From Candidatus Nanopelagicales bacterium (GTDB lineage: Bacteria; Actinomycetota; Actinomycetes; S36-B12), in the NCBI GenBank assembly GCA_028825115.1, contig JAPKAV010000011.1:1-35912 (forward strand): DNA of 35,912 nt, in the 5' to 3' direction. The translations under genes and the position numbers were made by a program. The notes beneath the pieces were generated by a model. It searched no databases. It saw nothing but the letters and a program-made list of their open reading frames with translations, and was not told where the DNA came from. Shown here piece after piece: positions 25,358 through 33,071 of the stretch (the first letter of the stretch is position 1; every line of letters begins with the position of its first letter).

Positions 25358-26347
25358 TTGACACTCGCCACAGCGGCACCTTTGGTTGTCGTTGCACTGG
25401 GAGGAAATGCCATCACAAGTGAGGGGCAGAGTGGAACGTACGACGAGATGCTGGCCAACTGTCAAGAAATGGCCGCGTCCGTGTGCGCACTGCGCGAAGC
25501 CGGTTGGCGAGTGGTGATCACACATGGAAATGGTCCGCAGGTGGGAAACCTGGCTATCCAGCAGCATGCCGGGTCCCCTGAGGTGCCTGGCCAGCCGTTA
25601 TTTGCGCTGGGAGCAATGACCCAAGGTTTAATTGGGCACCTGATCCAAATGGCGCTGCTCAGTACCCACCATCAACAACTAGGACCGGTAGTTGGTGTCG
25701 TCACGCACGTGATCGTTGACAGGCAGGACGAGGCCTTCGGTCGGCCGTCGAAACCTATCGGTCCTTTTTATTCACTTCTCGAGGCTCAGGCGCATTCAGA
25801 CCTTACTGGGCATCCGATCGTTGAAGATTCTGGGCGCGGGTACCGCATCACCGTTCCATCACCACGCCCGCAAGCAATTGTCGAAGGGGACGCAATTTCC
25901 AAACTCTCCAAGGATGGGTATCTGGTCGTGGCGGGCGGTGGTGGTGGGATCCCTCTCGTGGAACAAGATGGGACATTAACGGGAATCGAGGCTGTAGTCG
26001 ACAAGGATCGGAGTGCCGCTTTACTCGCGACGTATCTTGAGGCTGACGCTCTCCTTCTCGTCACCGGTGTCGAATGCGTCCTCGCGGACTTCGGGAAACC
26101 TACCGAAAGAGAAATTCATTTGGCGGATGCAGCACAAATGCGGGAGTACGCGGGGCAGGGGCAATTTCCTGCCGGCAGCATGGGCCCTAAGGTCGAGGCT
26201 GCTCTCGACTTTATCGACGCTAGTGATGGCTACGCTGTTATAACCGACGCCTCGTCGATGGCCTCAGCATTAGGAAAAGGTGAAACGCCTGGGACCCGGA
26301 TCGTTCGAGAGATCCGCGGGTTACCAAGACAAGGAGCTCCTGCGTGA
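25358..26347 (+). CDS. arcC: carbamate kinase (AllK/ArcC type)
   Basis: 329 residues. Family segments: VVVALGGNAI at the N-terminus, VITHGNGPQVGNLAIQQ, GAMTQGLIGHLIQMAL, VVAGGGGGIPLV, and VDKDRSAALLATYLEADALLLVTGVE. The enzyme catalyses carbamoyl phosphate + ADP to ATP + carbamate, which yields CO2 and ammonia. TTG 25358 is chosen, with AAAGGA 7 nt upstream, since it starts directly before the conserved core. GTGA overlaps its stop with the FdrA start, so the two are coupled, matching the pairing of FdrA-type proteins with a catabolic carbamate kinase. No arginine deiminase or ornithine carbamoyltransferase gene is nearby, arguing against an arginine pathway role. Confidence 0.93.
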   Translation: MTLATAAPLVVVALGGNAITSEGQSGTYDEMLANCQEMAASVCALREAGWRVVITHGNGPQVGNLAIQQHAGSPEVPGQPLFALGAMTQGLIGHLIQMALLSTHHQQLGPVVGVVTHVIVDRQDEAFGRPSKPIGPFYSLLEAQAHSDLTGHPIVEDSGRGYRITVPSPRPQAIVEGDAISKLSKDGYLVVAGGGGGIPLVEQDGTLTGIEAVVDKDRSAALLATYLEADALLLVTGVECVLADFGKPTEREIHLADAAQMREYAGQGQFPAGSMGPKVEAALDFIDASDGYAVITDASSMASALGKGETPGTRIVREIRGLPRQGAPA

Positions 26348-27885
26348 CTCTCATATTTACAATCAACATGTACCCAGACACTTATCTTGACTCGGTGCTG
26401 CAGATGTCGGGAACGCGGGAGATGGAGCAGTGTGAAGGGGTCCAGTGGGCTTCGGCGGCGATGAGCACAGTGGCGAACGTCGAGACGCTTATTTCCCGGG
26501 GATTCCCCAGCGCCGAACTCACGGGGGCTGGCCCCGGTGACCTATTTATAGCAGTTGAATCCCTTGAGCCCAGCAGTGGAGAAATTGCAATCGAAAGCGC
26601 TCGCCAGGTGATGTTTGCCGCCCGCAATGAAGCTAATCCGATGGTGGAGCAGTCCCCTACTTCCCTAGATGAGGCGCTCAATCTTCAACCAAACTCAACT
26701 ATCGCCATTATCTCGGTGCCAGGAGAGTTTGCATCTCTCGAAGCGCATAAGGCCCTGACCAAGGGTCTAGATGTTCTTCTTTTCAGCGACGGGGTCACCC
26801 CCGAAGATGAGATTGCCCTCAAGGATCATGCCGCCGCTCGAAACCTTCTCGTAATGGGACCTGGAGCCGGGACCGCTTCCCTTGCCGGGACCGGACTGGG
26901 CTTTGCAAACGTTGTGCGCCAAGGACCTGTAGGTGTGGTGGCCGCAGCCGGTACCGGGGCACAGGAAGTGATGGCTCTGCTTCACCGCTGGGGGATCGGC
27001 GTGTCTCACGTGATCGGGCTTGGCGGTCGCGACCTCAGTGACGAGATCAACGGGCGCATGGCCCGACTTGCCATTGATGCCTTGCGAAGCGATCCACAGA
27101 CCGAGGTTATTCTTTTCGTGTCCAAACCTCCCAGCCAGCGCGTTGCCAAAGAGGTCATGGCTCTGGCTGACGGTTCACCAATGGTTGCAGCCTTTATGGG
27201 TATAGATATGACCACTGCGACTCCGCCGGGTGTGATACTCGCCAACACTCTCGAATCTGGCGTACTGCGCACTTTGGAAGTCCTGGGTGAGTCGCTCCCT
27301 GACACATCGGCCATAGCGGGTCCGGATGTCCGCTCAGCCTTGGCCAAGATTTCTGCAGATCGCACACTCATCCGGGGTCTCTACTCGGGTGGAACCCTGT
27401 GCTACGAGGCTCTTGTTATTCTTGCCGAAAGCTTTACGTCACCGGTGTATTCCAACACCCCCATCGATAAAAAACTCGGTATGCCCGCCCCTGTTAACAG
27501 CAGCACGCTGCTAGATCTCGGTGAGGAGGAGTACACGCGGGGGCGACCACATCCGATGATCGACCCGGTCGCACGCGTAGACTTTCTGGAAGAAGCAGGT
27601 GCAGACCCTCAGGTTGCCGTTATTCTCATGGACCTAGTTCTGGGGCATGGAGCTCACCCTGATCCAGCGGCCGTGTTCGCTCCGATCTGTCAGCGGATCA
27701 TGGAAGCCGGAGGACCCCAAATCGTTGTATACGTATTGGGAACCGATGCAGACCCCCAGCATTACACGTCCCAAGTGGCTGCCCTTTCCAAAGCGGGATG
27801 TCTCGTTCCCGCGACCAACGCCCGCGCCGCGATCCTCGCAGCGCACCTAGCAGACCGCAATACGTCTCATGAAACACTTGCGTAG
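26344..27885 (+). CDS. fdrA: FdrA/AllF-like acyl-CoA synthetase-fold protein (carbamoyltransferase subunit)
   Basis: 513 residues; E. coli FdrA is ~555. Succinyl-CoA-synthetase alpha-like motifs are visible: LVMGPGAGTASLAGTGLGFANVVRQGPVGVV, AGTGAQEVMALLHRWG, GLGGRDLSDEINGRM and the second half GLYSGGTLCYEALVIL. In E. coli, FdrA (AllF) works with YlbE (AllG, DUF1116) and YlbF (AllH, DUF2877) as oxamate carbamoyltransferase, and AllK is the carbamate kinase; the DUF1116 and DUF2877 genes are at the right end of this window. GTG 26344 overlaps the kinase stop by 4 bp and has AAGGAG upstream. The acyl acceptor in this organism is unknown; oxalurate is only the E. coli precedent. Confidence 0.88.
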   Translation: MTLIFTINMYPDTYLDSVLQMSGTREMEQCEGVQWASAAMSTVANVETLISRGFPSAELTGAGPGDLFIAVESLEPSSGEIAIESARQVMFAARNEANPMVEQSPTSLDEALNLQPNSTIAIISVPGEFASLEAHKALTKGLDVLLFSDGVTPEDEIALKDHAAARNLLVMGPGAGTASLAGTGLGFANVVRQGPVGVVAAAGTGAQEVMALLHRWGIGVSHVIGLGGRDLSDEINGRMARLAIDALRSDPQTEVILFVSKPPSQRVAKEVMALADGSPMVAAFMGIDMTTATPPGVILANTLESGVLRTLEVLGESLPDTSAIAGPDVRSALAKISADRTLIRGLYSGGTLCYEALVILAESFTSPVYSNTPIDKKLGMPAPVNSSTLLDLGEEEYTRGRPHPMIDPVARVDFLEEAGADPQVAVILMDLVLGHGAHPDPAAVFAPICQRIMEAGGPQIVVYVLGTDADPQHYTSQVAALSKAGCLVPATNARAAILAAHLADRNTSHETLA

Positions 27886-29048
27886 TGACTTTCGCCGGAC
27901 GCTTAGCTCTGCTCACCTACTCCACCAAACCGCGTGGTGGTGTTGTCCATTCCCTTGAATTGGCAGAGGCCCTGAGTCGCCAGGGGGTAGATGTCCATCT
28001 GTTTGCCTTGGGTTCACCCGGAACTTCTTTTTTCCGACCAACCTCGGTCCCGTTCACCCTTTTTCCGGCAGTGGATCAGGCACAGAGCCTGGATGAAAAA
28101 GTTTTCGCATCCGTTGCCTCGATGGCCGAAGGTCTATCCGGACTCCGTGACACGTTTGATCTCATCCATGCACAGGACTGCATTTCGGGTCGGGCTGCTA
28201 TGGCGGTGTCCAGATCCGCACCAATCATCCCGGTCATCCGCACTGTTCACCATGTAGATGACTTCACCACTCAGGCGCTTATCGATTGTCAGCGACAAGC
28301 GATCGTGGAGCCAAACCGGATTCTCGTTGTCTCTCAGACGTGGCAGTCAACCCTTCAGGACGAATACGGGGTTCCCGCTGACATTGTTCCAAATGGCGTG
28401 CGACCGGAAAGATTTCCGCAAATTTCAGAACTGCAAAGGACATCGCTACGAGAATCTGTAGGAGTCACAGACGGGAGCGTGATTCTTGCGGTAGGCGGAG
28501 TCGAGCCACGCAAGGGCAGTCGCGAACTCTTTCAAGCATTGGGGATACTCAAAAGCCGTGGCCACCGAGTTCGCTTAGTCATACTCGGAGGCCACTCTTT
28601 CCAAGACTACGAGGACTACCGGCAAGAGGCAATAGGCTTGTTGCCGAGCTTAGGTTTGGAACTTGGTCGTGATGTAATTACCGTGGGCACGGTTGACGAG
28701 CAAGCCCTTGGCCAGTGGTTCCGTGCTGCAGATGTTCTTGCCTACCCCTCCACAAAGGAAGGGTTCGGGCTAGTCGCTCTCGAGGGTCTCGCTGCCGACC
28801 TTCCGGTGGTTGCAAGCAGCATTCCGGTTTTCAAAGAATTTCTTACTGATGGGGTAAGTGCACTGCTTCCTGAAACAGGTAATCCTGAAGCGATTTCTGA
28901 CGCAATCGAATCCATTCTATTGAGCAACGATTTGAGGTCCCGGCTTATCGCTGGCGGCCAATCTGTCCTCGCTGACTACACCTGGGAAGCTTCCGCCATC
29001 AAACATTGCCGCATATACCGCGAGGTACTGGAAAGATTCCGTCACTGA
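27885..29048 (+). CDS. GT4 glycosyltransferase, MSMEG_0565-like
   Basis: 387 residues of GT-B fold. The N-terminal domain begins LALLTYSTKPRGGVVHSLELAEAL, and the C-terminal domain has GGVEPRKGSRELFQAL and the retaining-GT4 motif PSTKEGFGLVALEGLAADLPVVAS (EX7E). GTG 27885 overlaps the fdrA stop by one base, so it is the third gene of the carbamate kinase-fdrA operon. The N-terminal pattern matches the MSMEG_0565-family glycosyltransferase of Nit1 clusters. Donor and acceptor are unknown. A glycosyltransferase in a nitrogen-salvage operon suggests a glycosylated product or a mycothiol-like carrier; that is inference. Five bases separate its stop from the convergent accessory gene. Confidence 0.85.
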   Translation: MTFAGRLALLTYSTKPRGGVVHSLELAEALSRQGVDVHLFALGSPGTSFFRPTSVPFTLFPAVDQAQSLDEKVFASVASMAEGLSGLRDTFDLIHAQDCISGRAAMAVSRSAPIIPVIRTVHHVDDFTTQALIDCQRQAIVEPNRILVVSQTWQSTLQDEYGVPADIVPNGVRPERFPQISELQRTSLRESVGVTDGSVILAVGGVEPRKGSRELFQALGILKSRGHRVRLVILGGHSFQDYEDYRQEAIGLLPSLGLELGRDVITVGTVDEQALGQWFRAADVLAYPSTKEGFGLVALEGLAADLPVVASSIPVFKEFLTDGVSALLPETGNPEAISDAIESILLSNDLRSRLIAGGQSVLADYTWEASAIKHCRIYREVLERFRH

Positions 29049-29053
29049 CCTAA

Positions 29054-29422
29054 CTAGTGGTCATGATCGTGGTCATGATCGTGATCATGGTCGTGCCCGG
29101 CTGGGCGCAGTGCAAGATCACGTGCCCTGCCAGCCAGGTCATCCGATGTGACCAATTCGTTGTGCACTGTTACCTGTTCCAAGGCCGTCACCCAGCACTG
29201 GTAGTAGGAGTATTCCTCGCTGGGTGTTTCCTGCTCCTCCCACGCGGCGATCGCCGAAATTAATTCAGCGCGAAATTCTTCCCATGTGAAAGCACCAGAT
29301 TCATGCAAAGACATGACGAGGCCGAATGCCCTGCTCTGCCACGGCTCTTCAAAAACCAGTTCCCCATTGGACCTAGGTGGGGCTGCCGGACCATCAATAT
29401 CAAAATCTATCGTTGTAGTCAT
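29054..29422 (-). CDS. nitrile hydratase accessory (activator) protein with His-Asp metal-binding tail
   Basis: 122 residues from ATG 29422, overlapping the alpha-subunit stop by one base (TGATG). The core (WQSRAFGLVMSLHESGAFTWEEFRAELISAIAAWEEQE...YYQCWVTALEQV) is homologous to the N-terminal domain of the nitrile hydratase beta subunit, as in P14K/NhlE-type activators that help insert cobalt and mature the alpha subunit. The protein ends in GHDHDHDHDHDHDH, six His-Asp pairs plus a terminal His, a strong candidate Co/Ni/Zn-binding tail. Typical activators of this family lack such a regular tail as far as I know. It is last in the operon, in the beta-alpha-activator order known for cobalt nitrile hydratases. 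Confidence 0.85.
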   Translation of the reverse strand: MTTTIDFDIDGPAAPPRSNGELVFEEPWQSRAFGLVMSLHESGAFTWEEFRAELISAIAAWEEQETPSEEYSYYQCWVTALEQVTVHNELVTSDDLAGRARDLALRPAGHDHDHDHDHDHDH

Positions 29423-30018
29423 CACGCATTCACCTGAGCTACGCCCACCATGGCATCACGGGTCACGAGAGCAGCGAGTTCAGCTTCGGAGAACTTTTCA
29501 GTGCCTGAGGGCCGCTGAGGTAACACGAAGAATCGCACCTCACTGCTGCTGTCCCATACAGTTATCTCGGTATCTTTAGGCAATTCAAGCCCCATCTCAT
29601 TCAACACTGTTCGCGGTTCTCGCACAACACGTGACCGATAGGCCGGGTCTTTGTACCAAGCGGGCGGAAGGCCCAGCAGTGGCCATGGGTAGCACGAACA
29701 TAAAGTGCACACAACAACGTTATGTACCGCGGAGCTGTTCTCCACAACAACGAGATGCTCACCTTGAGGGCCCTTGAAGCCTAATTCTGCAACCGCACCC
29801 GTGCCGTCGTCGAGAAGCCGCTGCTTGAATTCGGGATCCGTCCAGGCTTTGGCAACAACTTGGGCTCCATTAAGTGGTCCCACGTCTTTCTCGTAAGTCT
29901 TGATGAAAGTGTCCATCACCTGTGGGTCAACGAGACCCCGTTCTACCAGAAGCTGCTCTAGGGCCTCAGTCCGAAGATTCATAGGGATCCGGTCACTCGA
30001 CGATTGTGCTTTACTCAT
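29422..30018 (-). CDS. nthA: nitrile hydratase alpha subunit, cobalt type
   Basis: 198 residues, the usual length. The metal-binding loop [23 protein letters not shown] has Cys104, Cys107 and Cys109 with Thr105, the CTLCSC form that marks Co(III) enzymes (iron enzymes have CSLCSC). Two of these Cys are normally oxidised to sulfinate and sulfenate. The reaction is R-CN + H2O to R-CONH2. The gamma subunit of thiocyanate hydrolase has the same motif, but that enzyme has its beta chain split in two, and here a full-length beta gene is present. The ATG overlaps the beta stop by 4 bp, so beta and alpha are coupled. No signal peptide, so cytoplasmic. Confidence 0.93.
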   Translation of the reverse strand: MSKAQSSSDRIPMNLRTEALEQLLVERGLVDPQVMDTFIKTYEKDVGPLNGAQVVAKAWTDPEFKQRLLDDGTGAVAELGFKGPQGEHLVVVENSSAVHNVVVCTLCSCYPWPLLGLPPAWYKDPAYRSRVVREPRTVLNEMGLELPKDTEITVWDSSSEVRFFVLPQRPSGTEKFSEAELAALVTRDAMVGVAQVNA

Positions 30019-30698
30019 GATGCAGCCTCCAGATAGTCCTCGTACAGGTCAGTATTAAGTGTAAAATTTTCCGCATTTTCTTGGAATAGCTCACGCGAAT
30101 CGAAACTCACCGTATATACCCATTGGGCGTTTTCGGCGATGAAATGTGCGTGCGTATCGGGAAGAACCTGCGCCGGTTCAGCAATGGTAACTGTTCCAAT
30201 ATGTCCCTGGGTGTACTTCTGCAGCCGCGTGTGACCTGGTGCATTCATTGTTTTCGCCCGGACTCGCTGGCCCACAGTGAACTTGCGCGGAGCATCAATC
30301 TGTCGAATCGATCCCGCCGCCGTCGGGGCGTAATCGGGTTTAGTTGATTCAGGTGCAGGCGGCTCGTCCACGTCGCCCCCAGCGATATTCGCAGCTCTGG
30401 CCTCAACTGCTCCTGGTGCGATTATCGCACTGTCTAGCAATAGATTCTCGGCTCCGTACAGCCACCGTCCATAGTAACCATCATCGATGTAGTGCTCTCG
30501 ATCTAGTCGATTCATAGCATGCCTAAACGCGTCAAGGTTTGACCCAGAAAGCCTCATTGATAAAAGGGCTAAGGCAAAAGCCCGCCCCTCCCATTTTTCA
30601 GGAAACACCGCCTCGTCGGGATCAATAATCGGGGCTTGTCCCCAACCAGAATCACCACCCATGTCGGCCACCCCGCTGGCCGGTTGAATTTCTGTCAT
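30015..30698 (-). CDS. nthB: nitrile hydratase beta subunit
   Basis: 227 residues from ATG 30698, with AGGAGG 5 nt upstream; a TTG one codon earlier is rejected. The N-terminal helical domain ([14 protein letters not shown]...[30 protein letters not shown], then [15 protein letters not shown]) and the C-terminal SH3-like barrel ([31 protein letters not shown]) are both complete. The linker (~110-145) is acidic and Pro-rich. The beta subunit completes the active-site pocket over the cobalt centre. Gene order is beta-alpha-activator. A 9-bp hairpin lies 60-96 bp upstream. Cyano substrates of Co enzymes range from small aliphatic to aromatic; which one is used here is unknown. Confidence 0.92.
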   Translation of the reverse strand: MTEIQPASGVADMGGDSGWGQAPIIDPDEAVFPEKWEGRAFALALLSMRLSGSNLDAFRHAMNRLDREHYIDDGYYGRWLYGAENLLLDSAIIAPGAVEARAANIAGGDVDEPPAPESTKPDYAPTAAGSIRQIDAPRKFTVGQRVRAKTMNAPGHTRLQKYTQGHIGTVTIAEPAQVLPDTHAHFIAENAQWVYTVSFDSRELFQENAENFTLNTDLYEDYLEAAS

Positions 30699-30757
30699 CA
30701 AACCCTCCTCATCTTTGGGGACCTGACGGCCCCTTCCTCACAAATAAAGACCTGCCG

Positions 30758-30794
30758 CCTCGTGGGCGTAGAACAATCTCCAACACCCACGAGG
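30758..30794 (-). other. intercistronic hairpin upstream of the nitrile hydratase genes
   Basis: CCTCGTGGG (30758-30766) and CCCACGAGG (30786-30794) form a perfect 9-bp stem around a 19-nt loop, in the 104-bp gap between the Sll0783-type gene and the beta gene. No U-tract directly follows, so it is more likely an RNA-processing or attenuation element, or a protein-binding site, than a full terminator. Confidence 0.5.
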
Positions 30795-30802
30795 ATAAGC
30801 AT

Positions 30803-31291
30803 TTACAGGGTCCAAGTATTCATCTGGAATGCACCCTCACTCCACGCCGTCAAGGCCGTGTCGAGCACGTCAAGGGGATTGAACGGGATGACCCCTGGAA
30901 TGAGATCATCTTCGCCGAACCCGTAAAGCGCACCCATCGCAAAACGACACGCGTAAATCTTCGCGCCTTCTTTCATGAGCGTCTTAAGTTGCTCATTGAT
31001 GGCTAGGTGACCTGGGAATGCGGCCATTCCAACGCCGGGATAACCGCGAGTGCCTGAGGCCGCGAGTACTCCGGGACCGTACAGGACGATGCTGACCTCG
31101 AACCCCTTACGTACCAGACGCGTTGAGGTCAGCAGGTTAACTAACAGCACCGAACCTTCGTAAGGGACCGTATGGATGAAGATGTAAGCCTTCTGTCCAT
31201 CCTTGGCCTTGATGTCAGGGAATAGTTTTTCTTCTGCATTAAATAAGGACTCTCCGTCTGCCGGTAGAGTTCTGTTTACGGTTTTTGGCAT
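30803..31291 (-). CDS. MSMEG_0572/Sll0783-type nitrogen starvation response protein
   Basis: 162 residues, DsrE/DsrF-like alpha/beta fold. The segment YIFIHTVPYEGSVLLVNLLTSTRLVRKGFEVSIVLYGPGVL, the line MKEGAKIYACRFAMGALYG and the C-terminal FQMNTWTL fit the MSMEG_0572/Sll0783 family of Nit1C clusters as I remember it. In Synechocystis, Sll0783 is induced by nitrogen starvation and is needed for polyhydroxybutyrate accumulation; its biochemical activity is unknown to me. The single Cys (in ACRFA) could carry a sulfur or acyl group. ATG 31291 has GGAGG just upstream, preceded by CAACA repeats. The protein sits between the small unknown gene and nitrile hydratase. Confidence 0.75.
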   Translation of the reverse strand: MPKTVNRTLPADGESLFNAEEKLFPDIKAKDGQKAYIFIHTVPYEGSVLLVNLLTSTRLVRKGFEVSIVLYGPGVLAASGTRGYPGVGMAAFPGHLAINEQLKTLMKEGAKIYACRFAMGALYGFGEDDLIPGVIPFNPLDVLDTALTAWSEGAFQMNTWTL

Positions 31292-31326
31292 TACTCCTCC
31301 ATTGTGTTGTGTTGTGTTGAGTTCAA

Positions 31327-31578
31327 CTAGATCGCCGGTCCCTCCGGCGACGTCTGTTTGGCCCAGTTTTTTCTGTGGCTTCCGGGCATCGCCACCATGA
31401 TCCGCCTACGTAGGCCCCAGGGCATGACCCTGTAAATCGGAATAAATACACCGGTCCAAAAGAATTCACCACTAGTGCTTGGCGCTTCCATTCCGTGCTG
31501 GTGTGCAACGCGGGCTTGAGCATCCCGCAATAAGTAATATTGGGCATTCTCGCGAAGCCACACCGTTGGTGATTTCAT
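31327..31578 (-). CDS. uncharacterised 83-residue basic protein coupled to the flavoprotein gene
   Basis: I do not recognise this protein. ATG 31578 overlaps the flavoprotein stop by one base (TGATG), a strong sign that it is really translated. It begins MKSPTVWLRENAQYYLLRDAQARVAHQHG, has a short hydrophobic stretch (FFWTGVFIPIYRVMPWGLRR) that could lie on the membrane or in a partner's groove, and a basic tail (RRRIMVAMPGSHRKNWAKQ). No Cys, no signal peptide. Position between a CoA-disulfide-reductase-like flavoprotein and the Sll0783-type protein suggests a small adaptor or electron-transfer partner, which is only inference. Confidence 0.7.
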   Translation of the reverse strand: MKSPTVWLRENAQYYLLRDAQARVAHQHGMEAPSTSGEFFWTGVFIPIYRVMPWGLRRRIMVAMPGSHRKNWAKQTSPEGPAI

Positions 31579-32921
31579 CAACGCCCCATCTGTGACGCGA
31601 CACCCTTTTGGGCGGCTACCGCGATCGGCTCGTTAAGTGCCCCTATGGGCGGTGAGTACACATTCTCCATTGTGGCTAGGTCATGCAATGTCAACCCAGC
31701 CTTGACGGCCACTCCGAGGAAGTCGGCTCTTTCTTTGATCCCCTCGCCTCCCACCATTTGGGCCCCGATTAGACGTAATGTTCCCGGTTCAGCGATAAGT
31801 TTCACCCGGACTTTTTTCACACCTGGGTAGTATCGTGCGCGCGAGATGCCGTCCGCCACAGCGACCACATGAGGCATGCCGAGCGCATTCGCTGTCACCT
31901 CACCCAGCGCCACTCCACCGATCATCCACTTGCCGGCCACCATTCCCCAAGGGACATACACCGGATTGTAGGTCCGATTCCCCCCAGCGGCGTTAGCTCC
32001 TGCCACCTTCCCTTGGGCGTACGCGTGACTCCCCGTAAGACCTTGAAGTGGTAGGCCGCCGAGACCGTGAGGGATCTCGCAGATATCACCACTTGCCCAA
32101 ACCCCGGCGGCTGAGGTCTGCATGCCGCCATCGACGATGAGTCCACCTGTGCTGCCAGTTTTCAATCCCGCGGCCACAGCAAGTTCACTGTTGGGAACTT
32201 TATGAGTGGCCACTACTACAAGATCGCATTCAATGTCTCCGTTTGAGGTGCGAACTCCGCGAACAGCCCCAGACTCATTTCCTAGGAACTCTTGTAGGGA
32301 GGTGTTCCAGTGCATCGTTACACCCAACTCCGCCCACGATTCCTGGGCAAGTTCAACAATGTCTGGATCTGCAAGCTCCCCAAGAGCCCACGGGTTCGGA
32401 TCGATCACATGGGTTTCTATTCCTCGATGGGCCAGAGCGGTGATCATCTCAACGCCTAGTGGACTCGCTTCGACAACAACCGCTTTTTTCACAGTGTCGA
32501 GGCGTTTGTCCCACTCCATAGCTTCCCGAATATTCTTCACGTAATAGAGGCCATCAAGCTCCCCACCGGGTACTCCGGGATTCGCATAGGAGAAACCTGT
32601 CGATATGACGAGGGAGTCGTAGTGCATTGGCTGGTCGGATTCGATCTGTACGGTCTTCGTACTAGTGTCTATTGCCGTGATCTTGGTCTGGTAGCGCACT
32701 TCAATGCCCGCATCGACGTATGACTGCTTATCCGCGAGAAACAGCGCTTCGAAACTCGGGATTTCTTTTCCGTGGACAAACGGGATTCCGCAAGGACTGT
32801 AGGCGACGTCTTCATTTTCTGTGAAGACAGTGACTGACGCCGACGGGTCGACGGCTTTCGCGCCACCAGCGGCACCTAAGCCAGCGCCTCCGCCTCCGAT
32901 GACGATAATATTTTGCCCCAC
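31578..32921 (-). CDS. FAD/NAD(P)H oxidoreductase of the CoA-disulfide reductase / NADH oxidase type
   Basis: 447 residues from GTG 32921, chosen because GAGGTG lies 9 nt upstream and the FAD motif IIVIGGGGAGLGAAGGA follows at once; a longer start at 32972 is possible. Single-Cys motif AYSPCGIPFVHG (Cys44) matches the redox Cys43 of CoA-disulfide reductase and NADH oxidases. A second nucleotide-binding region (KAVVVEASPLGVEMITALAHRG) has lost the usual GxGxxG pattern, which may weaken NAD(P)H binding. The C-terminal dimerisation domain is complete (RLIGAQMVGGEGIKERADFLGVAVKAGLTLHDLATMENVYSPP). It could reduce a disulfide, persulfide or a bound thiol-linked intermediate. It is first in the nitrile hydratase operon. 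Confidence 0.85.
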   Translation of the reverse strand: MGQNIIVIGGGGAGLGAAGGAKAVDPSASVTVFTENEDVAYSPCGIPFVHGKEIPSFEALFLADKQSYVDAGIEVRYQTKITAIDTSTKTVQIESDQPMHYDSLVISTGFSYANPGVPGGELDGLYYVKNIREAMEWDKRLDTVKKAVVVEASPLGVEMITALAHRGIETHVIDPNPWALGELADPDIVELAQESWAELGVTMHWNTSLQEFLGNESGAVRGVRTSNGDIECDLVVVATHKVPNSELAVAAGLKTGSTGGLIVDGGMQTSAAGVWASGDICEIPHGLGGLPLQGLTGSHAYAQGKVAGANAAGGNRTYNPVYVPWGMVAGKWMIGGVALGEVTANALGMPHVVAVADGISRARYYPGVKKVRVKLIAEPGTLRLIGAQMVGGEGIKERADFLGVAVKAGLTLHDLATMENVYSPPIGALNEPIAVAAQKGVASQMGR

Positions 32922-33071
32922 GGCTGTATCCACCTCTCTAGTAAAAATGACGACGTGTACACGATAGACCAATTTCCATACACTATGTTGAATATTGAAA
33001 AAAAATTATATTGGTGGGTTTTCGGAAACCAAGTGCACATTTACTGAAGAACTGGAAAGGCGGGTTTTCGT
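32922..33071. promoter_or_regulatory. divergent promoter region of the flavoprotein/NHase operon and the XRE-cupin gene
   Basis: 150 bp, AT-rich in the middle. It contains a 10-bp palindrome CGTGTACACG (32954-32963), CATACACTA (32977-32985), which resembles one half of the 25265-25293 inverted repeat, and a 5-bp-arm dyad TTGGT...ACCAA (33011-33032). Any could be the binding site of the adjacent regulator. Confidence 0.4.

Noticed and set aside
25250-25567. N-terminal extension of the 212-residue protein up to 25567
   Set aside because: It would run through the inverted repeat, overlap the start of carbamate kinase on the other strand, and has a Cys/His-rich, unprotein-like composition unlike the rest.
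29054-30698. Thiocyanate hydrolase (ScnABC) instead of nitrile hydratase
   Set aside because: The CTLCSC loop is shared, and three genes are present, but the beta chain here is full length with both its N- and C-terminal domains; the third gene is an activator-like N-terminal homologue. ScnABC has the beta chain split between two proteins.
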